A stretch of DNA of 64,000 bases from Thermoleophilia bacterium UBA2241 (GTDB taxonomy: Bacteria > Actinomycetota > Thermoleophilia > UBA2241). Of the stretch, positions 8,181 through 15,101 are shown in pieces. Where the stretch lies: contig DDYF01000047.1 of NCBI GenBank assembly GCA_002347645.1, forward strand, positions 62,001 through 126,000, read 5' to 3'. The translations under genes and the position numbers were made by a program. The notes below the pieces were generated by a model. The model was not told the DNA's origin, did no database searches, and worked only from the letters and a program-made list of their open reading frames with translations. The first letter of the stretch is position 1. Every line of letters begins with the position of its first letter.

Positions 8181-9491
8181 TCATCCTTCCAGGCCCTCGT
8201 CCTGCACGAAGAGGTCCTCGTGCTCCAGGAGGTGACCCAGCTTGTCGCGCTTGGTGCGCAGGTAGCACACGTTGTCCTCGCGCGGCGGCACCTCGAGGTG
8301 CACGCGCCCGCTGACGCGCAGGCCGTAGCCCTCGAGCGCCACGATCTTCTTGGGGTTGTTGGTCATGAGGCGCATCGACGTGAGGCCGAGGTCGGCGAGG
8401 ATCTGGGCGCCGATGCCGTAGTCGCGCAGGTCGGCGGCGAAGCCCAACTCGAGGTTGGCCTCGACGGTGTCGCGGCCCTTCTCCTGCAGCGCGTAGGCCT
8501 TCAGCTTGTTGATGAGCCCGATGCCGCGACCCTCCTGGCGCATGTACAGGAGCACGCCCCGGCCCTCGGCCTCGATGCGCCGCAGCGCCTCGGCGAACTG
8601 CTCGCCGCAGTCGCAGCGCAGGGAGCCGAAGACGTCACCGGTGAGGCACTCGGAGTGCACGCGCACGAGCACGTCGCTCCTCCCCGCCACGTCGCCCTTG
8701 ACGAGAGCGATGTGGTGTGCGCCGTCGATCACCGACTCATAGCCGATCGCCTTGAAGTCGCCGTACCTGGTCGGCATGGCCACCGTCGCCGCCCGGCGGA
8801 TGAGCTTCTCGTTGCGCCGCCTGTACTTGATGAGGTCCGCCACCGTCACGATCTTGAGCCCGTGGCGCGCGGCGTAAGGGATCAAGTCGGGCACGCGGGC
8901 CATCGTGCCGTCGTCGTTCATGATCTCGCAGATCACCGCGGCGGGCGTGAGGCCGGCGAGGCGCGCGAGGTCGACGCCGGCCTCGGTCTGCCCGGTGCGC
9001 TCAAGCACGCCGCCCGGACGAGCCATCAGGGGAAAGACGTGCCCGGGCTGCACGAGTTCGTCGGGGGTCGTCTCAGGATCGATGGCGACCTGGATGGTGC
9101 GCGCCCGGTCGGCGACCGAGATGCCGGTCGTCACTCCGTCGCGCGCCTCGATCGACACCGTGAACGCCGTCTGCAGCTTCGCGCGGTTCTCGCTCACCAT
9201 GGGCGGCAGGTTGAGCTCGGCGCAGCGCTGGGGCGTGAGCGCGAGGCAGATGAGGCCGCGTGCCTCGCGCGCCATGAAGTTGATCTTCTCCGGCGTCGTG
9301 AACTGCGCCGCGAGCGTCAGGTCGCCCTCGTTCTCGCGGTCCTCGTCGTCGCACACGATGACGAAACGGCCCTCGCGCAGATCGGCGATGGCCTCGTCGA
9401 TCGCGGCGAACGGGTCGTCCGCCACCGAGCGGCCTCCGCCACCGTCCGCCACGTCGCCGCGCCGCCCCCGTTCGTCGTTGTCACGCCGCAT
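8181..9491 (-). CDS. ribBA: Bifunctional 3,4-DHBP synthase / GTP cyclohydrolase II
   Basis: This 436-residue fusion catalyses two entry reactions of riboflavin synthesis. The N-terminal RibB domain (about 30-235) makes dihydroxybutanone phosphate from ribulose 5-phosphate and shows DDEDRENEGDLT and DGTMARVPD. The C-terminal RibA domain opens GTP and shows the zinc ligands in SECLTGDVFGSLRCDCG and the RQEGRGIGL loop. The ATG at 9491 shares one base with the ribE stop (TGATG), and the ribosome-binding region GGAAGCGGGG lies inside the last ribE codons. A charged, Gly-rich leader of about 25 residues precedes the catalytic core. Confidence 0.97.
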   Translation of the reverse strand: MRRDNDERGRRGDVADGGGGRSVADDPFAAIDEAIADLREGRFVIVCDDEDRENEGDLTLAAQFTTPEKINFMAREARGLICLALTPQRCAELNLPPMVSENRAKLQTAFTVSIEARDGVTTGISVADRARTIQVAIDPETTPDELVQPGHVFPLMARPGGVLERTGQTEAGVDLARLAGLTPAAVICEIMNDDGTMARVPDLIPYAARHGLKIVTVADLIKYRRRNEKLIRRAATVAMPTRYGDFKAIGYESVIDGAHHIALVKGDVAGRSDVLVRVHSECLTGDVFGSLRCDCGEQFAEALRRIEAEGRGVLLYMRQEGRGIGLINKLKAYALQEKGRDTVEANLELGFAADLRDYGIGAQILADLGLTSMRLMTNNPKKIVALEGYGLRVSGRVHLEVPPREDNVCYLRTKRDKLGHLLEHEDLFVQDEGLEG

Positions 9492-10129
9492 CAGAACCCC
9501 GCTTCCGCCAGTTTGTCCCACGTGAGGCCCTCCGGCGGCCGGCGCCGCTCCACGAAGGCCTGCACGTATTTCGCGATGATGTCCGCCTCGAGGTTGACTC
9601 GCCGCCCGCGGTCGAGGCGCGCCAGCGTCGTGGCCGCAGCCGTATGAGGGATCAGCGAGACGCGCAGGGCGGAGACGTCCACGCTCACGACAGTGAGACT
9701 GACGCCGTCCATGGCCACGGAGCCCTGGGCCACCGTCACGGCGGCCACCGCCGGCGGCGCCTCGAGGTCGACCACGAGGGCGTTGTCTTCGGGCCGCACC
9801 GCCGTCACGATGCCGACGCCGTCGATGTGCCCGCTCACCAGATGCCCGCCGAGCCGGCTCTGCAGCGTGAGCGCGCGTTCCAGGTTGACCCTGTCGCCGG
9901 TCCGGCGCTCGGCGAGCGTCGTCCGGCGTGCGGTCTCTGGCATGACGTCGGCCGTGAACCCGTCGCGACCGACCGCCGTCACCGTCAGGCAGACGCCGTC
10001 GGTCAGCACCGAGTCCCCGACGGCGAGCGTCTCGGTGACCGTGCGTGCCGCGATGTCGAGCGCCGCGCTCTGGGCGCCGATGCGCAGGGCGCGCAGGGTG
10101 CCGACCTCTTCGACAAGTCCCGTGAACAT
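9491..10129 (-). CDS. ribE: Riboflavin synthase, alpha chain
   Basis: This 212-residue protein dismutates two lumazines to riboflavin. It has the typical internal duplication of two lumazine-binding barrels: MFTGLVEEVGTL starts the first, and GGHLVSGHIDGVG lies at the start of the second. DGVCLTV and DGVSLTVV are the matched motifs of the two halves. The ATG at 10129 overlaps the ribD stop in a TGATG junction, with GGAGGCGGGG upstream inside ribD. It belongs to the FMN-regulated rib operon. Confidence 0.97.
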   Translation of the reverse strand: MFTGLVEEVGTLRALRIGAQSAALDIAARTVTETLAVGDSVLTDGVCLTVTAVGRDGFTADVMPETARRTTLAERRTGDRVNLERALTLQSRLGGHLVSGHIDGVGIVTAVRPEDNALVVDLEAPPAVAAVTVAQGSVAMDGVSLTVVSVDVSALRVSLIPHTAAATTLARLDRGRRVNLEADIIAKYVQAFVERRRPPEGLTWDKLAEAGF

Positions 10130-11304
10130 CAGAACCCCGCCTCCGATCGGGTGACGGCTTCAGTGCGGTCGACGACGTCCCCCTGAGGTCGCAGGTCCCG
10201 GGAGCGCACCGCCGCCGGCATGTCGGCGCGCAGGACGATGTCGTCGCCCGCGCGCTCCCACGTGACACCCGTCAGCCGCGTCGCCGCGGCGATGGTGGTG
10301 ACGGCGGGCGCCGCCAGAAGGTCGGGCGCCCCGCGCCCGACCAGCAGCGGCGCCACGAACAGGACGATGCGGTCGGCCAAGCCCTCTGCCAGCAAGGCAC
10401 CCGTGAGCTGCGGCCCACCTTCGCACAGGACGTCGAACAGGCCTCCCGCGGCCAGGAGGCGAAGGCCGCCGGCGAGACCCTCGTCGCCCATCTCCAGCGT
10501 CTCGACCCCGGCGGCGTCGAGTGCCGCGCGTGCCGGCGGCGCGAACCGTTCCGCGAGGACGATCGTGCGCGTCTGGCGCGCCGACGCGACGAGGCGACAG
10601 CTGACCGGGATCTCGCCGCGGCGCGACACGACGACGCGCGCCGGGTCGCGACCCTCGACGTGTCGCACCGTCAGGGCGGGGTCGTCGCGGCGCACGGTGC
10701 CGGCGCCGACCATGACGGCGTCGGCGGCCGCCCGCAGGCCGTGGGCGAGGCGCCGGCTCTCGAGACCCGAGATCCAGCGCGCGTCCCCGCCCGCCGCGGC
10801 GACCTTGCCGTCCAGGCTCACCGCGCTCTTGCACGTCACCAGCGGAAGTCCGCAGGACATCGCCTTGACGAATGCGGCGTTCTGGCCGCGCGCCTGCGCC
10901 GCCCACCGGCCTTCGCCGGTGTCGACGGCGATCCCGGCACCGCGCAGGCGGTCGAAGCCGCGGCCGTCGACGAGCGGGTTGGGGTCGCCCATGGCGACCA
11001 CGGCGCGCTCCACTCCGGCCGCGACGAGCGCGTCCGCGCACGGCGGCGTCCTTCCGTGGTGCGCGCACGGCTCGAGGGTGCAGTACAGCGTCGCGCCCCG
11101 CGCCGCCGGTCCGGCCTCGCGCAGGGCGACCGCCTCTGCGTGCGACTTGCCCGGGCCGGCATGCCAGCCGCGACCCACCACGGCGCCGTCCCTGACGAGG
11201 ACGGCGCCCACCAGAGGGTTGGGGTGCGTCATGCCGCGGCCGCGTTCGGCGAGCGCGAACGCCTCGTCCATGTACCGCTCGTCGTCGCGACGGTCCTCGT
11301 CCAC
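10129..11304 (-). CDS. ribD: Bifunctional riboflavin deaminase/reductase RibD
   Basis: This 391-residue protein acts after GTP cyclohydrolase II. The N-terminal deaminase domain (about 10-150) has HAEAVAL with the catalytic glutamate and the zinc motif CTLEPCAHHGRTPPC. The C-terminal reductase domain (about 155-370) has KSAVSLDGKVA, VGAGTVRRDDP and CEGGPQL. A GTG at 11304, with AAGGAGG 10 nt upstream, gives the usual N-terminus; the ATG at codon 12 is an alternative. It is the first gene after the FMN riboswitch, with two GC hairpins between riboswitch and start codon. Confidence 0.96.
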   Translation of the reverse strand: MDEDRRDDERYMDEAFALAERGRGMTHPNPLVGAVLVRDGAVVGRGWHAGPGKSHAEAVALREAGPAARGATLYCTLEPCAHHGRTPPCADALVAAGVERAVVAMGDPNPLVDGRGFDRLRGAGIAVDTGEGRWAAQARGQNAAFVKAMSCGLPLVTCKSAVSLDGKVAAAGGDARWISGLESRRLAHGLRAAADAVMVGAGTVRRDDPALTVRHVEGRDPARVVVSRRGEIPVSCRLVASARQTRTIVLAERFAPPARAALDAAGVETLEMGDEGLAGGLRLLAAGGLFDVLCEGGPQLTGALLAEGLADRIVLFVAPLLVGRGAPDLLAAPAVTTIAAATRLTGVTWERAGDDIVLRADMPAAVRSRDLRPQGDVVDRTEAVTRSEAGF

Positions 11305-11330
11305 TTGCCGGCGCCCTCCTTAACGCACGA

Positions 11331-11375
11331 CGCCCCGGGCACGCGGCTCCGGGGCGGCGCGACGCGGAGGCGTCG
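11331..11375 (-). promoter_or_regulatory. Expression-platform hairpins between FMN riboswitch and ribD
   Basis: Two perfect hairpins follow the aptamer: GCGACGC-CTCC-GCGTCGC and CGCCCCGG/CCGGGGCG (arms 11331-11338 and 11349-11356). The second ends about 12 nt before the ribD Shine-Dalgarno sequence and lacks a U-tract. This fits a translational or Rho-type platform better than a classical intrinsic terminator; that reading is inference. Confidence 0.5.
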
Positions 11376-11380
11376 CCGTG

Positions 11381-11494
11381 GTCTTCTCTCATCCGGACTC
11401 TGACCGTCGGCCCAGGAGTTCCACCTGGTCAACCTCTCACGAGGCTCGCGGGCTCTCACCGCCGGTGGGGACTTCCACCCCGCCCTGAAGCCAC
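11381..11494 (-). ncRNA. FMN riboswitch (RFN element)
   Basis: Reading leftward from 11494, the conserved RFN blocks appear in order: GGCTTCAGGGCGGGGTGGAA, a CCCCACCGGCGGTGA block, AGCCCGCGAGCC, GAACTCCTGGGCCGAC, GGTCAGAGTCCGGATG and AGAGAAGACC. These are the FMN-binding junction elements of the riboswitch that represses riboflavin genes when FMN is plentiful. Its position directly upstream of ribD-ribE-ribBA-ribH agrees. Confidence 0.96.
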
Positions 11495-11512
11495 TCTATC
11501 GTTGGCCCTACG

Positions 11513-11541
11513 AGTATACGGTGTAGCCCCCGCGTCCTCAA
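11513..11541 (-). promoter_or_regulatory. Sigma-70 promoter of the FMN-riboswitch/rib operon
   Basis: TTGAGG (11541-11536), a 17-nt spacer and TATACT (11518-11513) form a near-consensus promoter. The TGA in its -35 hexamer is the rpe stop codon, so the promoter begins inside the preceding gene. Expected initiation near 11506 puts the FMN aptamer about 12 nt into the transcript. Confidence 0.8.
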
Positions 11542-12215
11542 GCTTCGCCCGCCGCGGCGGCGAGCTCGCGGAAGCGCGCCGCCGCGTCCCGGCCGTCGAA
11601 CACGCTCGATCCCGCGACCAGCAGGTTCGCCCCCGCGGCGACGAGGGCGGCCGCGTTCTCGGTCGTCACCCCCCCGTCCACCTCCACCGCGACGGTGTCG
11701 GGCAACAAGGCGCGCGCGCGACGCACCTTGTCGAGTGACGTGGCGATGAAGGCCTGCCCCCCGAACCCCGGGTTCACCGACATGACGAGCACCAGGTCGC
11801 AGTGGTGACGCGCCTCGGTGAGCGTCTCGACGGGCGTTGCGGGGTTGAGCGAGACGCCGGCGGCCGCGCCGGCCTCGCGGATACGCGCCAGCGTGCGATG
11901 CAGGTGCGGGCTCGCCTCCTGGTGGACGGTGAGGACGTCGGCACCCGCGGCGACGAACTCCTCGACGTAGCGCTCTGGCCGCTCGATCATGAGGTGCACG
12001 TCGACGAGCGCTCCGGCGTCGTGCGCCAGAGGGGCGATCGCGCGGGCGACCGCCGGACCGATGGTGATGTTGGGCACGAAGTGCCCGTCCATCACGTCGA
12101 CGTGGACGACCCGCGCGCCGGCGCTCAGGACGACCTGCACCTCTTCGCCCAGACGGGAGAAATCGGCCGAGAGGATCGACGGGGCGACGTGCACCTCGTG
12201 CAGCGTGCGGGACAT
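11538..12215 (-). CDS. rpe: Ribulose-phosphate 3-epimerase
   Basis: This 225-residue TIM-barrel enzyme interconverts ribulose 5-phosphate and xylulose 5-phosphate. Signature stretches are APSILSADFSRLGEE, HVDVMDGHFVPNITIGP, DVHLMIERP, MSVNPGFGGQAF and EVDGGV, which together hold the metal ligands and acid-base aspartates. ATG at 12215 has GGAGG upstream. Its product ribulose 5-phosphate is a substrate of RibBA encoded just downstream, though the rib genes have their own promoter. It lies 46 bp after rsmB, at the end of the metK-priA-def-fmt-rsmB-rpe run. Confidence 0.97.
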   Translation of the reverse strand: MSRTLHEVHVAPSILSADFSRLGEEVQVVLSAGARVVHVDVMDGHFVPNITIGPAVARAIAPLAHDAGALVDVHLMIERPERYVEEFVAAGADVLTVHQEASPHLHRTLARIREAGAAAGVSLNPATPVETLTEARHHCDLVLVMSVNPGFGGQAFIATSLDKVRRARALLPDTVAVEVDGGVTTENAAALVAAGANLLVAGSSVFDGRDAAARFRELAAAAGEA

Positions 12216-12260
12216 ACCTCACCTCCGGAGCGGGCGACGCGCTGTGGTCGTGGAGCCATT

Positions 12261-13607
12261 CTAGCCGACGGGGCGGCGCAGCCGCGCGACGAAGAACGCC
12301 GTGCTCCCCCAGGCCGGCGGCAGAGTGCGGAGGAACGCGCCGTTCGCCGGGTGCGCGGCGTCGGGGACGAGGGTGCCGAGGTCGTCCAGTTCCCATGGCC
12401 CACTCCTGACGAGCTCATCCACCACGCCGAGCGTCTCGGCCGCCGTCACCGTGCAGACCGCGTACGTCAGCGCGCCGCCGGCGCGCACGCAGCGCGCCGC
12501 CCCGGCGAGAAGGCGGTGCTGCGCCGCCGCCAGTCTCTCGATGTCCGCAGGACGACGTCGCCAGCGGGCATCGGGACGGGTCCCGAGGGTGCCGAAGCCC
12601 GAACAGGGCGCATCTACAAGCACCAGGTCGAAGACGCCGGTGAACGTGTCTGGCAGGCTGGTCGCATCCGCATGCACCACGTCGACCCCCCGCACGTCGA
12701 GACGCCGGAGGTTGGCGCGCAGCACGTCGAGGCGCTGAGCGTCGGCATCGCATGCCACCAGCCGGACACCCGGATACGCCGCCGCGAGCTGCGAGGTCTT
12801 CGTCCCCGGGGCGGCGCAGAGGTCGAGGATCGCGCGCGGCTCGGTCACGCCGCGCGCCGCCACGAGCCCGGCGAGCTGCGAGCCGCGCGACTGAGCGGTC
12901 ACCAGCCCGTCGCGGAACGGTCGCGACGCCTCCAGCGGCGGCCCTTCGTAGCGCAATGCCTCGGGCAACGCGGGGACGCCGGCGACGCTGAAGCCGGCCG
13001 CCTCCAGCGACACGGCAGCCGTCGCCACATCGCCGCGGAGTGTGTTGACGCGCAGGCAGCGCTCGGGAGGGTCGTTGGCCGCCGCGAGCAGCTGCGCCGC
13101 GGCGGCGCCCCCAAGGTCGCGCTCGAGCAGTTCGACGAGCCAGGGCGGACACGACCACCGGACCGCTCTCCCGTCGACATCGTCCCGGCCGGCCAGCGTC
13201 TCGAAGCGCCCGCGACCCTCGCGCGCCACGCCGCGGAGCACGGCGTTGACGAACCCTCGCGTCCTCTTGCCCCGTCGGGCGACGAGCTCCACCCCGTCAT
13301 CGACCGCCGCGTGCGCCGGAACGCGGTCGAGGAACAAGAGCTGGTACGCGCTCAGCCGCAGTGCCTCGAGCACGTCCGCCCTGACGCGGGCCAGCGGCGA
13401 CGCCGCGAACGACGACAGGACCGCGTCGATGCTCAGGCGCCGCTTGACGGTGCCGGTGACGAGCTCCGTCGCGAGGCGACGGTCGTTGTCGGCGAGCCCT
13501 TCGAGCTCGGGCAGCGCCGCGTGACTGTCGTCCAGTCTGACGGCGCCGGCGCTCACCCGCACGAGGGCGCGCCACGCGGCGAGCCGGGCGGGCGCGGGGC
13601 CGCTCAC
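12261..13607 (-). CDS. rsmB: 16S rRNA (cytosine-967-C5)-methyltransferase RsmB
   Basis: This 448-residue protein has an N-terminal NusB-like RNA-binding domain (about 1-140, with LSAYQLLFLDRVP and RGFVNAVLR) and a C-terminal Rossmann methyltransferase domain. SAM-binding DLCAAPGTKT, the motif IV cysteine DAPCSGFGTLG and the nucleophilic cysteine of motif VI (TYAVCTVT) are all present. It methylates C967 of 16S rRNA. The GTG start at 13607 forms a GTGA overlap with the fmt stop, so it is probably translationally coupled. Confidence 0.93.
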   Translation of the reverse strand: MSGPAPARLAAWRALVRVSAGAVRLDDSHAALPELEGLADNDRRLATELVTGTVKRRLSIDAVLSSFAASPLARVRADVLEALRLSAYQLLFLDRVPAHAAVDDGVELVARRGKRTRGFVNAVLRGVAREGRGRFETLAGRDDVDGRAVRWSCPPWLVELLERDLGGAAAAQLLAAANDPPERCLRVNTLRGDVATAAVSLEAAGFSVAGVPALPEALRYEGPPLEASRPFRDGLVTAQSRGSQLAGLVAARGVTEPRAILDLCAAPGTKTSQLAAAYPGVRLVACDADAQRLDVLRANLRRLDVRGVDVVHADATSLPDTFTGVFDLVLVDAPCSGFGTLGTRPDARWRRRPADIERLAAAQHRLLAGAARCVRAGGALTYAVCTVTAAETLGVVDELVRSGPWELDDLGTLVPDAAHPANGAFLRTLPPAWGSTAFFVARLRRPVG

Positions 13608-14497
13608 GGCTTTGCCAGCGCGCGGCCCGCGCCGCGCAGGAACGCCGCGGCGCCCATGCGCCGGCGTCCCTCCTGCTGGAGCTCGAGGATCTCGACCCAG
13701 CCGTCGCCCGCGGGCATGACCAACCGGTCGCCGCGACCCGCCGGCAGCGCCCCGCTGCCGGGCCTCGCACGCCAGACCGTGGTGCGCTTGCCCAGCAACG
13801 TCGTCACCGCACCGATATGGGGCGAGAGTGCCCTCACCTGGTCGGCGATCGCGGTCGCGGGCCCCGACCAGTCGATGTCGCGATCGGCCGGGCCGATCTT
13901 CTCCGCGTAGCTCGCCGCGCCGTGCTGTTCGCGCCAGCGGACCGAGCCGTCTTCCATCGCGTCGAGCGTCGCCAGCAGGCTCGCCGCGGCGACGGGCGCC
14001 AGCAGACCGTACGCTTGTCCGGCGTCCGCGTCCGGCGGGACGTGAACGCCGCGCTCGTCGGCCACGGGGCCCTCGTCGACGCCCGCCACCATGCGCAGCG
14101 TCGCGACCCCCAACTCTGTCTCTCCCGCCATGAGGGCCCGTTCGACGGGCGCGGCACCCCGCCACCGTGGCACCGGCGACGGGTGCACGACGAGACAAGG
14201 GAGCGCCTGGATGACGACCTCCGGGACGATCTTGCCGTAAGCACAGGCCACGAACACATCGGGTCTATGCCCGAGCAACTCGTCGAGCACGCCGGCGTCG
14301 GCAAGGCGTGCGGGCTGCATCACGGGCAGGCCGGCGGCGAGCGCCGCGACCTTGATGCCCGGCGGCTGCGGCGTCCCGTGTCTGCCACGCGGGCTGTCCG
14401 GGTTGGTGACCACGACGACCGGCGTGTGGCGCCCGTCGGCCACGAGCGAGAAGACGCTCTCGGCGAACCGCGCCGTGCCCGCAAAAGCGAGCCGCAT
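13604..14497 (-). CDS. fmt: Methionyl-tRNA formyltransferase
   Basis: This 297-residue enzyme formylates initiator Met-tRNA using 10-formyl-THF. The catalytic loop HPSPVPRWRGAAPVERAL carries the Asn/His/Asp-type formyl-transfer region of the family, though the usual HxSLLP(R/K) reads HPSPVPR. A C-terminal tRNA-binding domain follows. The start at 14497 shares a base with the def stop (TGATG). Deformylase, formyltransferase and RsmB in sequence is a widely conserved order and links start and end of N-terminal methionine processing. Confidence 0.95.
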   Translation of the reverse strand: MRLAFAGTARFAESVFSLVADGRHTPVVVVTNPDSPRGRHGTPQPPGIKVAALAAGLPVMQPARLADAGVLDELLGHRPDVFVACAYGKIVPEVVIQALPCLVVHPSPVPRWRGAAPVERALMAGETELGVATLRMVAGVDEGPVADERGVHVPPDADAGQAYGLLAPVAAASLLATLDAMEDGSVRWREQHGAASYAEKIGPADRDIDWSGPATAIADQVRALSPHIGAVTTLLGKRTTVWRARPGSGALPAGRGDRLVMPAGDGWVEILELQQEGRRRMGAAAFLRGAGRALAKP

Positions 14498-15069
14498 CAC
14501 GCCTCGACGCCGGTGGGCCTCGCCGGCGACGTGCCTTCGCGCAGAGCGCGCAGTGCCGCGGCCCGGGCCTCGCGCGTCGTGCGGTCGACGATGAGGACCC
14601 CGTCGAGGTGGTCGACCTCGTGCTGGATGACCCGCGCCTCGAGGCCCTCGGCCTCGTAGTCGACCTCGCCGCCGGTGACGTCCATCGCCCGGACGCGGAC
14701 ACGCACCGCACGCTGCACGGGCATCGTCACCCCCGGGACGCTCAGGCAACCTTCGTCGCCCGCCTCGCGCTCGTCGGTGAGCTCGGTAAGGACCGGGTTG
14801 ACGAGGACCCGCGGATCGTCGTCGACATCGTAGACGAGGAGGCGCTCGACGACCCCGACCTGCGGCGCCGCGAGCCCCACCCCCGGGGCGTCGTGCATGA
14901 TGCGGATCATGCGCTTCGCCAACTTGCGCAAGGCACGGTCGAAGGTCTGTACGTCCTTCGCCCGCTCGCGAAGCACCGGGTCGCCGATGACCCTGATCTC
15001 GCGACGCGCCTCGAGGCGTGCCCTCTCCTCTCTGCCTTCTCCCATCGTCGTGCTCGCCGTTTGGCTCAT
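14497..15069 (-). CDS. def: Peptide deformylase
   Basis: This 190-residue metalloenzyme removes the formyl group from nascent peptides. All three motifs are intact: GVGLAAPQ, EGCLSVPG (with the metal-binding cysteine) and HEVDHLDG (two histidine ligands and the catalytic glutamate). ATG at 15069 has GAGG close upstream. A second in-frame ATG eight codons later is possible. It lies 32 bp after priA and overlaps fmt. Confidence 0.96.
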   Translation of the reverse strand: MSQTASTTMGEGREERARLEARREIRVIGDPVLRERAKDVQTFDRALRKLAKRMIRIMHDAPGVGLAAPQVGVVERLLVYDVDDDPRVLVNPVLTELTDEREAGDEGCLSVPGVTMPVQRAVRVRVRAMDVTGGEVDYEAEGLEARVIQHEVDHLDGVLIVDRTTREARAAALRALREGTSPARPTGVEA

Positions 15070-15101
15070 GGCCTCATCGTAGCGGTTGCCTGACCTCGCG
15101 A

